Shown: piece by piece, positions 26,425 through 36,392 of the stretch | How positions within the stretch are numbered: the first letter of the stretch is position 1 | Layout of the letters: the number at the start of each line of letters is the position of its first letter | Assembly: GCA_030430075.1 (NCBI GenBank) | Contig: JAUIGN010000045.1 | Span: 1 to 64,000, forward strand | DNA length: 64,000 nucleotides | Source of the DNA: a bacterium | Lineage (GTDB): Bacteria > Planctomycetota > Planctomycetia > Pirellulales > Pirellulaceae | Direction: 5' to 3' | Notes under the pieces: generated by a model | What the model saw: only the letters and a program-made list of their open reading frames with translations | Database searches by the model: none | Told to the model about the DNA's origin: nothing | Translations under genes and position numbers: made by a program

Positions 26425-29400
26425 TCAGACGTCGGTTAGCCAATACTGCTGCCGAGCGAACGGGTAGGTCGGGAGCTTGAGCTTGGAGCGTTGCCATGGT
26501 TGGTGGAATGCCCGGAAGTCGACGCGCGTCCCGCGGCAGTGGATTTCCGCCAGGGCGTTAAGGACGGTCTGGACCTCCTGGAGATGTGGCGTCAGACCGG
26601 ACAGCAGTCTCGCAGAGGACCGGGACAACGGTTCGGCGAGGTCCTCCGGCAGACTGCCCGCGGGCCCCATTTCCACTAGCAGGTCACTGCCGGCGTCGGC
26701 CAGCGACTGGGCGGCAACCTCGACGGGCAGCGCGCTCTGCAGTTGCCGGCGCCAGTAGTTGCCGCCCAGCACCTGGTGCACGGGGACCACCTTGCCGGTC
26801 AGGCTGCAAATCAGCGGTCGGTCGGCGGGGAAGTAATCGAGGCTGTCGGCCGTCGTTTCAAAGGCATCCAATGCGCCGTCGTCAACGTCACGCAAACCGG
26901 ACGGAGATTGATGGGCCAGCGTGCCGCGCTGGAGGGCCAACTTGAACCCATCTTCCCACGTCATGACGCCGGCTGCACATGCCGCGGCGTACTGCCCCAC
27001 GCCACAACCGAACACCACATCGGGCTCGATCCCCCAGTTCGTCCACAGTTGGGCCAGTCCCATCTGCACGGCAAACAGGGCCGGCTCGGCCCACAGGGGA
27101 TCGGCAAGCGCCCCACCGTCGCCGTCGGCGAACGCCTCCAGCAAGGAGGTCGAGCGTACGGATTGCGACGCCTCGACACATTGATCGACGGCGGCCCGAA
27201 ACACAGGTTCGGTGGCGTAAAGCTGCCGGCCGATCCCGGAGTATTCCCGGCCGCTGGCCCCGAACAACCAGGACAGCCTGGTCGAACTTTGCGATCTGGC
27301 TTGGACGACGCCGGAGTCGGCTTCACCAGCCGCCAGCCGCGCCAAGGCCGAGCTTGCTTCAGCAACGGAACTCACAACCAGAGCGGCCCGCTGTTCGAGG
27401 TGCCGACGGCCGATCGCCGCCGTGTAACACATGTCGGCCAGGTCGACCTCGGGTGATGCCTCCAACCACCCCAGGTAACGTTGGGCCAATCGCTGCAAGG
27501 CGACGGGGGTCTTCGCGGAGAGCGGCAGGAGGTGGACGGGACGCTCTGCCAGGTCGCCGGCGGCCGACCGAGATCGCGCCGGGCCGCTTTCCAGAACCAG
27601 GTGGGCATTTGTCCCGGTCATCCCCAAGGCGGTCACGCCGGCAATCTTGCGTTCCGGATTGGGCCAGGACGTCTCCTCCGTAACGATCCGGGCACGCAAC
27701 TGCTTCCAGGGGATATGCGGGCTGGGCTGATCGAAATGGATCTGGCGGGGAATGACATCGTGCTGCATCGCGAGCACGACCTTGATCAAGCCGGAGACAC
27801 CGCCGGCCGCTTCGAGGTGGCCGATGTTGGCCTTGGCGGAACCGACGAGCAGCGGGTGAGCGGCGGAGCGGCCTTTTCCGAGGACGGTTGCGGCCGCCCG
27901 CAGTTCGATGGGATCACCAAGCTCGGTACCCGTGCCATGGGCCTCCAGGTACTGCACGTCGCTGGGACTGAGCCCGGCAGCGGCGACTGCCTGTCGCAAG
28001 AGCCGTTCCTGAGAACGGCCGCTGGGAGCCGTCAGCGCGCCGTTGTTGCCGTTATGAGTCATCGAGGTTCCGCGAATGACTGCCAACACGCGGTCGCCGT
28101 CGCGCTGGGCCTCGGAAAGCCGCTTCAAAAGCACGACGCCGCAGCCTTCGCCGCGGCCGAACCCGTCCGCCGCGGCGGAGAACGACTTGCATCGCCCGTC
28201 AGGGGAAAGCATCCCCGCCTGGCTCAGCAAGAGACTGTTGGTGGGCGTCAGGATGGCGTTCACGCCACCCGCCACGGCCAGATTGCACTCGTGCTCCATC
28301 AGGCTGTTGACCGCCTGACAAACGGCAACCAGGGAACTGCTGCTGGCCGAATCGACCGCCATGCTCGGCCCTTCAAAGCCAAACAAGTAGCTGATCCTTC
28401 CCACGCCGGCACTATGTGAGAAGCCGGCCCCCTGAAAGCCGTCGATGCTCCGGCCCGTCCGCTCATGCAACTGCGCGTAGTCGGTCGACATCAGCCCCAT
28501 GAAGACGCCGACGAACGGATCCTCCATCTGGTGCGGCGCGATCCCTGCATCTTCGAGCGCCTCCCAGGTGGTCTCCAAGAGGAGACGGTGTTGCGGATCC
28601 GTCCATCTCGCCTCTTCGTCGGAGATCCCGAAGAAGGGCGCATCAAATTCGTCGATCCCGTCGAGGAAGCCGCCGCGGCGAGTGTACATCTTCCCCGGCT
28701 GCGGCTCCGGGTCGTAGTACTCGTCCAGGTTCCAGCGGTCGGCCGGGATCTCGCTGGTCGCATCGATCCCTTCTCGCAAGAGTCGCCAGTACTCATCAAT
28801 GCCGCGAGCGCCCGGGAAGCGGCAGCCCACTCCGATGATGGCAACGAACTCGTCGGACGACTCCTTCTGCACCACGGCAACTTCGACCTCGTCCGAGGTG
28901 TCCTTCAGCAACTCCAAGAGATGGTCCGAAAGACTGCCGACGGAAGGGTAGTCGAAGGCAATCGTCGGCGGGATTGCGTAATCGCTGCCCACTTGCTGCT
29001 GGAGGTGGGTGCTGAGCTCGACTGCCATCAACGAATCCAGTCCCAGGTCCGCCAGGTTCGCGTCCGGCTCCGGCGGTTGCGGCGTGGAAAGGATCTGTTG
29101 CAGTTCTGCCTGCACATGCGCGACGACCACTTCCCGGCGGGCCGATCCCTGCACCTCCCGGAGCTTGTCAAGCAACACCGTTTCGCCGTTTGCCAGGCCC
29201 GAGCCATCCGGCCAGACGGTGTCGAGCATCGGCGGGGCCTGCACGGGCAATCGCTGTCGCATGCGGCCCCAATCGACGTCCAACACGGTCGCTTGCGTTG
29301 TCCCATTCGCCAGTAGCCGTTCCATCGCCTCGTGCGCTTCTTCCGCGCTAAGGGGCGTCATGCCTTGCCGCGCCAACCCCTTGGCCACGTTCTCCGTGGC

Positions 29401-32400
29401 GGCCATTCCTTCATTCCACGGTCCCCAGTTGATGCTGAGCGCAGGCAGCCCGGCACTGTGGCGGGCATGGGCCAGTCCGTCCAGAAACGAATTCGCCATG
29501 GCGTAGTTTGCCTGGCCGGGTGAACCCAGGATCGACGCGACCGACGAGTAGAGGATGAAGAAGTCGAGCGGCTCGTCCAGCGTCAGCTCATGCAGCATCC
29601 AGGCACCTGCCTCCTTCGGCGTCAACACCTGCCGGAAACTGTCCCAGGATTGCTCGGCAAGCAACCCGTCACTCAGCACGCCGGCCGCGTGGATGACTCC
29701 CTTGATCGGCGGCAACTCGGCCTTGATCTCGGCAATCAGCCGTCCCATGCTCGCCTGGTCCCCAATGTCCGCTTGCTTGACGTACACCCGGGACCCGCGT
29801 TCCTCGATCGCCTCAATCATTGCTTGCGTCGACTCGCTAGGCGGGCGGCGGGATACCAGCACAATGTGGCCCGCATCACGGTTCGCCAGCCATTCGGCGG
29901 CCCGCCGTCCGAGCATGCCGAGCCCACCCGTGATCAGATACGTTCCCTCCTTGTCCGCCGGAACCGGCGTGGGTTCCGGCTTGGCCCGCAGCGGCGTCAG
30001 GCGGGGAACCAACGTATTCTCGCCCCGCAAAGCAACCTGGCTTTCGCGCGAATCGGTCAGGAGGACGTCGACCAACCGAGCGGCCTGGGCGACCGGATCG
30101 TCGAGATCGACCACACGGCAACGCAGGGCAGGGTGCTCCGTCCCGATCACCCGGCCGAAGCCCCAAAACTGGCTGGCTTGCGACGAAACCGACTCGTGCC
30201 CCGTCACGTCGACGCCGCATTCGGTCACCAACTGCAGTCCGCGCTCTAACCATTCAATCTTGAGGTCGCGCAATCCATGCAGGAGGCTGAGTACGGCCGT
30301 GCAATGGGTTTCGACCTGATCGAAACGCTGGTCAATTGTCGCCTCGCGGGACTGCCCGCTGACCAGCCAGACGACGCCGCTGAGGCCGCCGTCCGGCCCG
30401 GCGCTGAGACCCTCCAGATGATGGTTCCAGGCCGCTTCGTCGGCCGCAACCAACGGCGTCCGCGCATCCCCTTCGGCCAACGCACCATCGCCCGCCATCA
30501 GGGCGACCCGGCTGCACAACTGCCCGCGGGCTTCGAGCTGCCCGGCCAGGTCGGCATCGTCGGCCTGCGGTTCGCTGACAATCAACCAGCGACCAGGACG
30601 TGTTGTCGCCTCCGGCAGCCGATCCTGCCGCCACTCAACGGAGTAAAGCAGACGCTCGGGTCCCGAGCCCGACATCTGGCGCAATGCGGCTCGGCTCACC
30701 GCGCGAAGCTTCAGCTTTTCGATTCGTGCCAGCACCGTACCCCGGTCGTCGAACAGCGTGACATCCGCGGTGCGGAGGTCGCCGTCAGCATCCCGCCAAG
30801 CGGCGTGGCTCCAGACCTCGTCGCCGACCGGCCCCAGGCACTCAACGCGTTCCATCCCCACCGGGAGAAACAGGGACGATTCGGGATCGCGGAACAGGCC
30901 GACCGCCAGGGACTGGAATGCTCCGTCCAACAACATGGGAGGAATCACGTAGCCCCGCTGATCGCCGGCCAGTTTCAGCCTGGCCAATACATCGGCATCG
31001 CCGTACTGCAGGGATTCGATCACTTGAAACTGAGGGCCGTATCGCAGGCCCAGTGAATAGAACAGCTCGTAGAATTCCGCGACGTCGATCGACTGGTCAC
31101 AGCGGGCTTCCACCGCCGCACGATCCTCGCCGGCGATGACCGTTTGCGGGACCGCGCCGACGGTCGTCGAACAGTTTCGCGTCCACTGCGTCGCGCCCTC
31201 GGCCAGCGAGTGGATCTCGATCGTCGTTCGCTCATCGCCGGTTCGCAGGATCGACTGCAGACAGGTGCGTTGCTGAAGCTGCAACGGCACTTCGAATGCC
31301 AGGTTCTCCAAGGTACCGCGGCCACCGAGGGACGCGACTGCCATCTCGACGTACGCGGCCCCTGGAAACACGACATCACCAAAGACGGCATGATCCTGGA
31401 GCCACGCAGGCTGATCCGCAGCCACCCATTTCTCGAAGCGCTGCTCGTTGCTGACACCGGCCAAGAGACGCTTCTCGCCGAGCAACGGGTGGGTCGTATC
31501 GCGGGCCACATTGGCAGCGCCAGGTCGGGCCGGCCCCCAGAATCGTTTGCGTTGAAAAGGGTACGTGGGCAACAGAACCGGTCGCGGGCGACGGGCACCC
31601 TGTAATGCGCGAAAACTGAAACTGACGCCTTGGGTGTACAGGCGGGCCAACGTGTTAGCGATGGCCCGACCATCGTCCTGGTCCTTTTGCAGCGAGGGAA
31701 TCAAGGCGGACGCGGATCCCGGCCAGCAGGCGGCTGCCATCCCCGTCAGGAACGGTTGCGGACCCAACTCCACCATCACGTCACAACCCATTGCAGCAGC
31801 CGCTTGCACGCTCGCCGCATACTGAACCGGTTCGCGCAGTTGACGACGCCAGTACGCTCCGTCAAGAACCTGGTCGACGGGAACAACTTCCCCCGTGACG
31901 TTGCAAATCAGAGGGCAGTTGCCGGAACCGAAACGGAGCGCATCGGCGACGGCTTGAAAGTCGTCGAGGACCGGATCGAGAAGGGCCGAGTGAAACGCGT
32001 GCGACGTCTTCAATCCCTGGCAGCGGATGCCCTGTTCGCTCAACGCCTGCGAAGCGGCCGCGACCGCCGCCGCCGGACCGCTGATGACGGTATGCGATCC
32101 ATTGTAGGCAGCGACCGACAATCCGGCATGCGCGTCGACGGTCGACTGGACTCGATCGCCGCCGGCAAATACGGCCGCCATGGCGCCACCCGCCGGCAGG
32201 CCGCCGGTCAGCCGGCTGCGTTCATGAATCAACGCCAGCCCATCCTCCCAGTCCAACATCCCGGCCACGCAGGCCGCCGAGTACTGTCCCAGACTATGTC
32301 CCAGCACAACGTCGGGATGCATGTCCCAACTCTTCATCAGTTCTGCCAGGGCGACCTGAAAACAGAAGATCGCCGGTTGCGTCCAGGTCGTCTCGTTCAA

Positions 32401-34347
32401 CCTCTCTTCATCCTGGAACATCACGTCCAGCAGCGAGCCTTCGCGCAACCGGCCCAACAGGGTGTCGCAGCGATCGAGGATCTCTCGAAAGATAGGCTGG
32501 GTGTCGTACAGTTGCCGGCCCATGCCGACGTACTGGGAACCCTGTCCCGTAAACTGCCAGGCAACCACTGGTTTCGCGCGTGCTTGTCCGCGGACGATGT
32601 CCGCCGATGCGGCCCCGGTCGCCAGGCTGGCCAACAGCGTCTGGGCATGATCGAGCGACTGCGGGGTGATTGCGGCCCGCCACTCAAAATGCCGGCGTCC
32701 ATTCCCGGACGTCCAGCAGGCGTCGGCGAGCACCGCGGCGGGGTGCCCAGCGGCCCACTCGGCATACCGCCCGGCAAGTTGCTCAACCGCTGCCTCGGAC
32801 TTTCCGCTGACCACGAACAGGTTGACCGGTGCGGCGGCTGCTTCCCCGCCGGCGGCTTCTGCAGCGTCCTGCCCGCGGGCGGCGCCGGGCGTGCCATTGG
32901 TCCCTTCCACCGGACGGCGGGCGGCCGGTTCGTCGTTCTGCGCGCCATTGCCGGACGGTGACGGTTGCGACGGCGCTTCGACCACCACGTGGGCATTCGT
33001 GCCGCTCATCCCGAACGCGCTGACGCCCGCAATGCGCCGCTCGGCATCCGGCCAATCGGTGGTGTCCGTGACAATTTTGACCGGCAGCTCGTCCCAATTG
33101 ATGTGCGGGTTCGGCGTTTCGAAGTTCAAGTGGGGCGGTATCCGCCCGTGCTGTATCGCCAGGATGACTTTGATCAGACCCGCCATCCCGGCAGCCGCTT
33201 CGAGGTGCCCAATATTGGTCTTCACCGACCCGACCAGCAATGGCTGGCGCGGGTCGCGGCCGTCTCCCAGGACTGCGGCCGCGGCCTGCATCTCCAACGG
33301 ATCCCCCAGTTCCGTGCCGGTGCCGTGGGCCTCCAGGTAGTCGACGTCTGTGGGGGCGATCCCGGCAGCCTTCAGCGCGGCCTCGATGGCCCGCTTCTGC
33401 GACTCGGGATTGGGGGCCGTCAGACCACTGCTGAAACCGTTGTGGGTCAATGCCGAGCCGCGGATCACGGCCAGGATCGGATCGCCGTCCCGCCTGGCAT
33501 CGGACAGACGCTTCAACGTTACCACGCCGCACCCTTCACCGCGCAGATACCCGTCCGCACTGGCATCGAAGGCCCGCGAATGTCCTTGGGGCGACAAGGC
33601 GTGCAACTTGCAGGTCATCACCGTCGTCTTGGGCGACGTCATCACGTTGACGCCGCCGACAATCGCCCGTTCACACTCTTCGTGACGCAAACTCTGGCAG
33701 GCCAGGTGGAGCGCGACCAGTGATGAAGAACAAGCCGTATCAACGGCCAGGCTGGGACCTTGGACTCCCAGGTAATAAGACAGCCTGCCGCAGAGAAAAC
33801 TGCCGGCGGAACCGGTTGCGATGTAGGGGTTGAGGGCGAGGAGCGAATCGCTGCATTCGTTCTGGTAATCGTTATGCATCCAGCCAACAAACACGCCGGT
33901 GTCGACGTCCAGCGCATCGGACGTCCAGCCAGCCCGCTCGAGCGCTTCCCAACTGACTTCCAGGAAGAGACGCTGCTGGGGATCGATCCAGGTCGCTTCC
34001 CTGGGCGAAATGCCGAAGAAGTCCGCGTCCATCCCGTCGATGTTGTCGAGAAACGCGCCCCGCCTGGCATACATCTTGCCCGGCGCATCCGGATCTGCGT
34101 CGAAGTAGGCATCGAGGTCCCAGCGATCCGGCGGCAGTTCGGTAACTTCGTCCCGCCCTTCCAATAGACTTTGCCAGAACGACTCGGGGCTGTCCGAATG
34201 CCGGGGGAAACGACACGCCATCGAGACGATCGCGATCGGTTCATCTCTTGCTCGCTCAGCCTCCGCCAACTGCTGTTTAAGCTCGCGAATTCTCAACAAC
34301 GCCTGCTTCGTGGCGGATAAGGACGGACTCTCGCGGGTGCTCGACAT
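26425..34347 (-). CDS. type I polyketide synthase: KS-AT-DH-KR-ACP-KS(inactive)-AT(inactive)
   Basis: 2640 residues. KS1 is intact (Cys206 in DTACSSS, EAHGTGT, NIGHLEA). AT1 has Ser685 in GHSLG and HAFHS, predicting malonyl-CoA. DH has His986 in HAVFGDVVFP and Asp1141 in LLDGAFQ. KR has GGLGMLG and Tyr1615, and LSD suggests B-type. ACP has Ser1772 in GLDSLMAVEL. There is no ER, so one round leaves a double bond. After the ACP a second KS reads DSASSSS with Ser at position 2002 in place of Cys, and a second AT reads GCGVG (Gly2449 in place of Ser) and lacks most of the small subdomain with the HAFH motif. No thioesterase, reductase or second ACP follows. The N-terminal helix (ALLRIRELKQQLAEAERARD) looks like a docking segment. 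The start lies 3 nt after the ligase-ACP stop. Confidence 0.95.
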   Translation of the reverse strand: MSSTRESPSLSATKQALLRIRELKQQLAEAERARDEPIAIVSMACRFPRHSDSPESFWQSLLEGRDEVTELPPDRWDLDAYFDADPDAPGKMYARRGAFLDNIDGMDADFFGISPREATWIDPQQRLFLEVSWEALERAGWTSDALDVDTGVFVGWMHNDYQNECSDSLLALNPYIATGSAGSFLCGRLSYYLGVQGPSLAVDTACSSSLVALHLACQSLRHEECERAIVGGVNVMTSPKTTVMTCKLHALSPQGHSRAFDASADGYLRGEGCGVVTLKRLSDARRDGDPILAVIRGSALTHNGFSSGLTAPNPESQKRAIEAALKAAGIAPTDVDYLEAHGTGTELGDPLEMQAAAAVLGDGRDPRQPLLVGSVKTNIGHLEAAAGMAGLIKVILAIQHGRIPPHLNFETPNPHINWDELPVKIVTDTTDWPDAERRIAGVSAFGMSGTNAHVVVEAPSQPSPSGNGAQNDEPAARRPVEGTNGTPGAARGQDAAEAAGGEAAAAPVNLFVVSGKSEAAVEQLAGRYAEWAAGHPAAVLADACWTSGNGRRHFEWRAAITPQSLDHAQTLLASLATGAASADIVRGQARAKPVVAWQFTGQGSQYVGMGRQLYDTQPIFREILDRCDTLLGRLREGSLLDVMFQDEERLNETTWTQPAIFCFQVALAELMKSWDMHPDVVLGHSLGQYSAACVAGMLDWEDGLALIHERSRLTGGLPAGGAMAAVFAGGDRVQSTVDAHAGLSVAAYNGSHTVISGPAAAVAAASQALSEQGIRCQGLKTSHAFHSALLDPVLDDFQAVADALRFGSGNCPLICNVTGEVVPVDQVLDGAYWRRQLREPVQYAASVQAAAAMGCDVMVELGPQPFLTGMAAACWPGSASALIPSLQKDQDDGRAIANTLARLYTQGVSFSFRALQGARRPRPVLLPTYPFQRKRFWGPARPGAANVARDTTHPLLGEKRLLAGVSNEQRFEKWVAADQPAWLQDHAVFGDVVFPGAAYVEMAVASLGGRGTLENLAFEVPLQLQQRTCLQSILRTGDERTTIEIHSLAEGATQWTRNCSTTVGAVPQTVIAGEDRAAVEARCDQSIDVAEFYELFYSLGLRYGPQFQVIESLQYGDADVLARLKLAGDQRGYVIPPMLLDGAFQSLAVGLFRDPESSLFLPVGMERVECLGPVGDEVWSHAAWRDADGDLRTADVTLFDDRGTVLARIEKLKLRAVSRAALRQMSGSGPERLLYSVEWRQDRLPEATTRPGRWLIVSEPQADDADLAGQLEARGQLCSRVALMAGDGALAEGDARTPLVAADEAAWNHHLEGLSAGPDGGLSGVVWLVSGQSREATIDQRFDQVETHCTAVLSLLHGLRDLKIEWLERGLQLVTECGVDVTGHESVSSQASQFWGFGRVIGTEHPALRCRVVDLDDPVAQAARLVDVLLTDSRESQVALRGENTLVPRLTPLRAKPEPTPVPADKEGTYLITGGLGMLGRRAAEWLANRDAGHIVLVSRRPPSESTQAMIEAIEERGSRVYVKQADIGDQASMGRLIAEIKAELPPIKGVIHAAGVLSDGLLAEQSWDSFRQVLTPKEAGAWMLHELTLDEPLDFFILYSSVASILGSPGQANYAMANSFLDGLAHARHSAGLPALSINWGPWNEGMAATENVAKGLARQGMTPLSAEEAHEAMERLLANGTTQATVLDVDWGRMRQRLPVQAPPMLDTVWPDGSGLANGETVLLDKLREVQGSARREVVVAHVQAELQQILSTPQPPEPDANLADLGLDSLMAVELSTHLQQQVGSDYAIPPTIAFDYPSVGSLSDHLLELLKDTSDEVEVAVVQKESSDEFVAIIGVGCRFPGARGIDEYWRLLREGIDATSEIPADRWNLDEYYDPEPQPGKMYTRRGGFLDGIDEFDAPFFGISDEEARWTDPQHRLLLETTWEALEDAGIAPHQMEDPFVGVFMGLMSTDYAQLHERTGRSIDGFQGAGFSHSAGVGRISYLFGFEGPSMAVDSASSSSLVAVCQAVNSLMEHECNLAVAGGVNAILTPTNSLLLSQAGMLSPDGRCKSFSAAADGFGRGEGCGVVLLKRLSEAQRDGDRVLAVIRGTSMTHNGNNGALTAPSGRSQERLLRQAVAAAGLSPSDVQYLEAHGTGTELGDPIELRAAATVLGKGRSAAHPLLVGSAKANIGHLEAAGGVSGLIKVVLAMQHDVIPRQIHFDQPSPHIPWKQLRARIVTEETSWPNPERKIAGVTALGMTGTNAHLVLESGPARSRSAAGDLAERPVHLLPLSAKTPVALQRLAQRYLGWLEASPEVDLADMCYTAAIGRRHLEQRAALVVSSVAEASSALARLAAGEADSGVVQARSQSSTRLSWLFGASGREYSGIGRQLYATEPVFRAAVDQCVEASQSVRSTSLLEAFADGDGGALADPLWAEPALFAVQMGLAQLWTNWGIEPDVVFGCGVGQYAAACAAGVMTWEDGFKLALQRGTLAHQSPSGLRDVDDGALDAFETTADSLDYFPADRPLICSLTGKVVPVHQVLGGNYWRRQLQSALPVEVAAQSLADAGSDLLVEMGPAGSLPEDLAEPLSRSSARLLSGLTPHLQEVQTVLNALAEIHCRGTRVDFRAFHQPWQRSKLKLPTYPFARQQYWLTDV

Positions 34348-34350
34348 ACG

Positions 34351-36354
34351 TTACTCGTCAATCTCTCGAAGAAGGGCTTCCAGCGCCTGCTGTTCGGACA
34401 TCTTATCAATGGCGTCAGACGTCGTTTCTTTGGTTGCATCCGTCTTCGGCTGGCCGAGCGGGGCCGGCTTTCCGGGGCCGGCGTCCATGGCGGCCAGCAC
34501 GAATTTGGCCAGGTCACGGATCCTGGGGTGATCGAAGACCATCGTCGGCGAGAACTCCGCCGCGGGGCCGGCAGCCGCTTCGATGCGATCGGCCAACTGG
34601 ACCATCATCAGCGAATCCAGGCCGGTATCCAACAGCAACGAATCCGGGTCGAGCGGCCTGTCGTCGCCCAGCAGCGATCGGATCTCATCCTGCAGGAACG
34701 CAGCAATCAGCCGTTCACGCCCGGCAGGATGCGTCTTGGTGTATTGTTGACGCAACGGGGGGGCCACCACACTCACCGCCTCCGCCGCGGGCTGCTGCGG
34801 TGGTCGCCCGGACGTCGCCGCTTTGCGCGGCGAGTCGGCGTCTTCGACCGCGGCGATTGCCGTGTTCTCCTGCCGCAACACGGTCTTCAGCACCTTGCCC
34901 GCCGGGTTGCGCGGCAGTGCTTCGACGACGTGGATCGTCGCGGGGCTCTTGTAGGACGCGAGATGCTCGTGACAGTAATTGCGAACGGCATCCGTATCCG
35001 GCGAGACGCCGGAAGGAGGCACGACGAACGCCGCCACTTGTTCACCCCACACCGGATCGGGCAACCCCACAACGGCGACATCCTCGACCTCGGGATGATC
35101 GCGAAGCACCCGTTCCACCTCCGCCGGAAACACCTTCATCCCGCCCACGGAAATCATGTCCTTGAGGCGGTCGACAAGATAGTAATAGCCGGCCTCGTCG
35201 GTCTTGCCGATGTCACCCGAATGGAACCACCCATCGCGGATCGCGGCCGCCGTATCTTCCGGACGATTCCAGTAGCCGAGCATTACGTTGGGACCGCGAA
35301 TCGCGATCTCGCCGGGTTCGCCCGGCGGGCAGGAATTCCCGGTCTCCGGATCGACTACCTTCATTTCGACGAGATCGACAGGCACACCGATCGAACCGGG
35401 AACCCGCTTGAGCCGATGGTTGTAGCTGGCGAACGGTGCGGTCTCGGTGAGCCCATACCCTTCATAGATCGGCAGCCCGAACTTCTCCCGCCATCGCTCG
35501 GCAACCTGCGCCGGCATCGTGGCGGCCGCGGTAAAACAGTATTCGACCGACGCCAGATCGTCGGGCGTGCAGGCATCCAGCATCAGTTGGAACATCGTGG
35601 GCACGCCGAACAGCCGATTGACTCGGTGCCGGCCGATCAACTGCTTTGATTCATTGAGATCGAAACGGCGTTGCATCACGATCGTGGCGCCGACATTCAG
35701 TCCGGAATTGAGCAGCGCGTTCTGCCCAAAGCAATGAAAGAGGGGGACCGCCAACAGGAGCCGGTCTCCGACCCGCATTTCGCAGAGGTGGTTGAACGCG
35801 TGGACGGTCGCCCGCACATTCTGATGCGACAACGTCGCCCCTTTGGGAAAACCGGTCGTCCCCGACGTGTACAGAATCGTCGCCGGTTCGTTCGGCTCGG
35901 TGTCCTCATACGCGAACGCCTCCAGCGCACGACTCTCGGTCAACAGCCGCCCATCGGCACCGGCCCCGTCTTCCGCAGCCGCCAGCTGGTGCGCGACACT
36001 TGGCGCTGCCGGCCTCGCCAGCCCGGACAGGGTTGCATCGGTTCCGATCAAGACACGTGCATCGCAGTCGGTCAAAATGAACGCCACCTCTTCGGCGGCC
36101 AGGCGCGTGTTCACCGAGACCGCAACAGCACCGATCCGCAGGGCGGCATAGTACCAGACTGCGAACGCCGGTACGTTACCGATCAGGATGCCGACGCGAT
36201 CGCCGCGCTGGACACCTCGTTCCACCAGTTGCTGTGCGGCATGACCCGACAGCACTTCGAGATCGGCATACGTGACTTCGTGATCCTCGAAGGTGATGGC
36301 GACGTCCGTGGCGAACAATCGCGCTCCAACGATCATGTTTTCACAAATGTTCAT
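34351..36354 (-). CDS. acyl ligase (ANL superfamily) fused to acyl carrier protein
   Basis: 667 residues. The adenylating part (1-520) has ILYTSGTTGFPKG, YEGYGLTETAPF, YWNRPEDTAAAIRDGWFHSG and the catalytic-Lys end PRNPAGKVLKTVLR. A carrier domain follows with Ser581 in TGLDSLMMVQL. The last 20 residues (DKMSEQQALEALLREIDE) form an acidic helix like PKS C-terminal docking motifs. It most likely activates the acid made by the neighbouring ammonia-lyase, loads it on its own ACP and hands it to KS1 of the PKS, whose gene follows 3 nt downstream. It could make acyl-CoA instead. The substrate is not readable from the motifs. Confidence 0.92.
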   Translation of the reverse strand: MNICENMIVGARLFATDVAITFEDHEVTYADLEVLSGHAAQQLVERGVQRGDRVGILIGNVPAFAVWYYAALRIGAVAVSVNTRLAAEEVAFILTDCDARVLIGTDATLSGLARPAAPSVAHQLAAAEDGAGADGRLLTESRALEAFAYEDTEPNEPATILYTSGTTGFPKGATLSHQNVRATVHAFNHLCEMRVGDRLLLAVPLFHCFGQNALLNSGLNVGATIVMQRRFDLNESKQLIGRHRVNRLFGVPTMFQLMLDACTPDDLASVEYCFTAAATMPAQVAERWREKFGLPIYEGYGLTETAPFASYNHRLKRVPGSIGVPVDLVEMKVVDPETGNSCPPGEPGEIAIRGPNVMLGYWNRPEDTAAAIRDGWFHSGDIGKTDEAGYYYLVDRLKDMISVGGMKVFPAEVERVLRDHPEVEDVAVVGLPDPVWGEQVAAFVVPPSGVSPDTDAVRNYCHEHLASYKSPATIHVVEALPRNPAGKVLKTVLRQENTAIAAVEDADSPRKAATSGRPPQQPAAEAVSVVAPPLRQQYTKTHPAGRERLIAAFLQDEIRSLLGDDRPLDPDSLLLDTGLDSLMMVQLADRIEAAAGPAAEFSPTMVFDHPRIRDLAKFVLAAMDAGPGKPAPLGQPKTDATKETTSDAIDKMSEQQALEALLREIDE

Positions 36355-36392
36355 GCGCGTTTCCGTAGAAATCTGCTCACGACCTGGAGAGC

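Noticed and set aside
26425-28860. Frameshift or assembly error as explanation for the degenerate second KS-AT
   Set aside because: The frame is continuous, the motifs around the changed residues are intact, and the missing AT segment is an in-frame deletion; this looks maintained.
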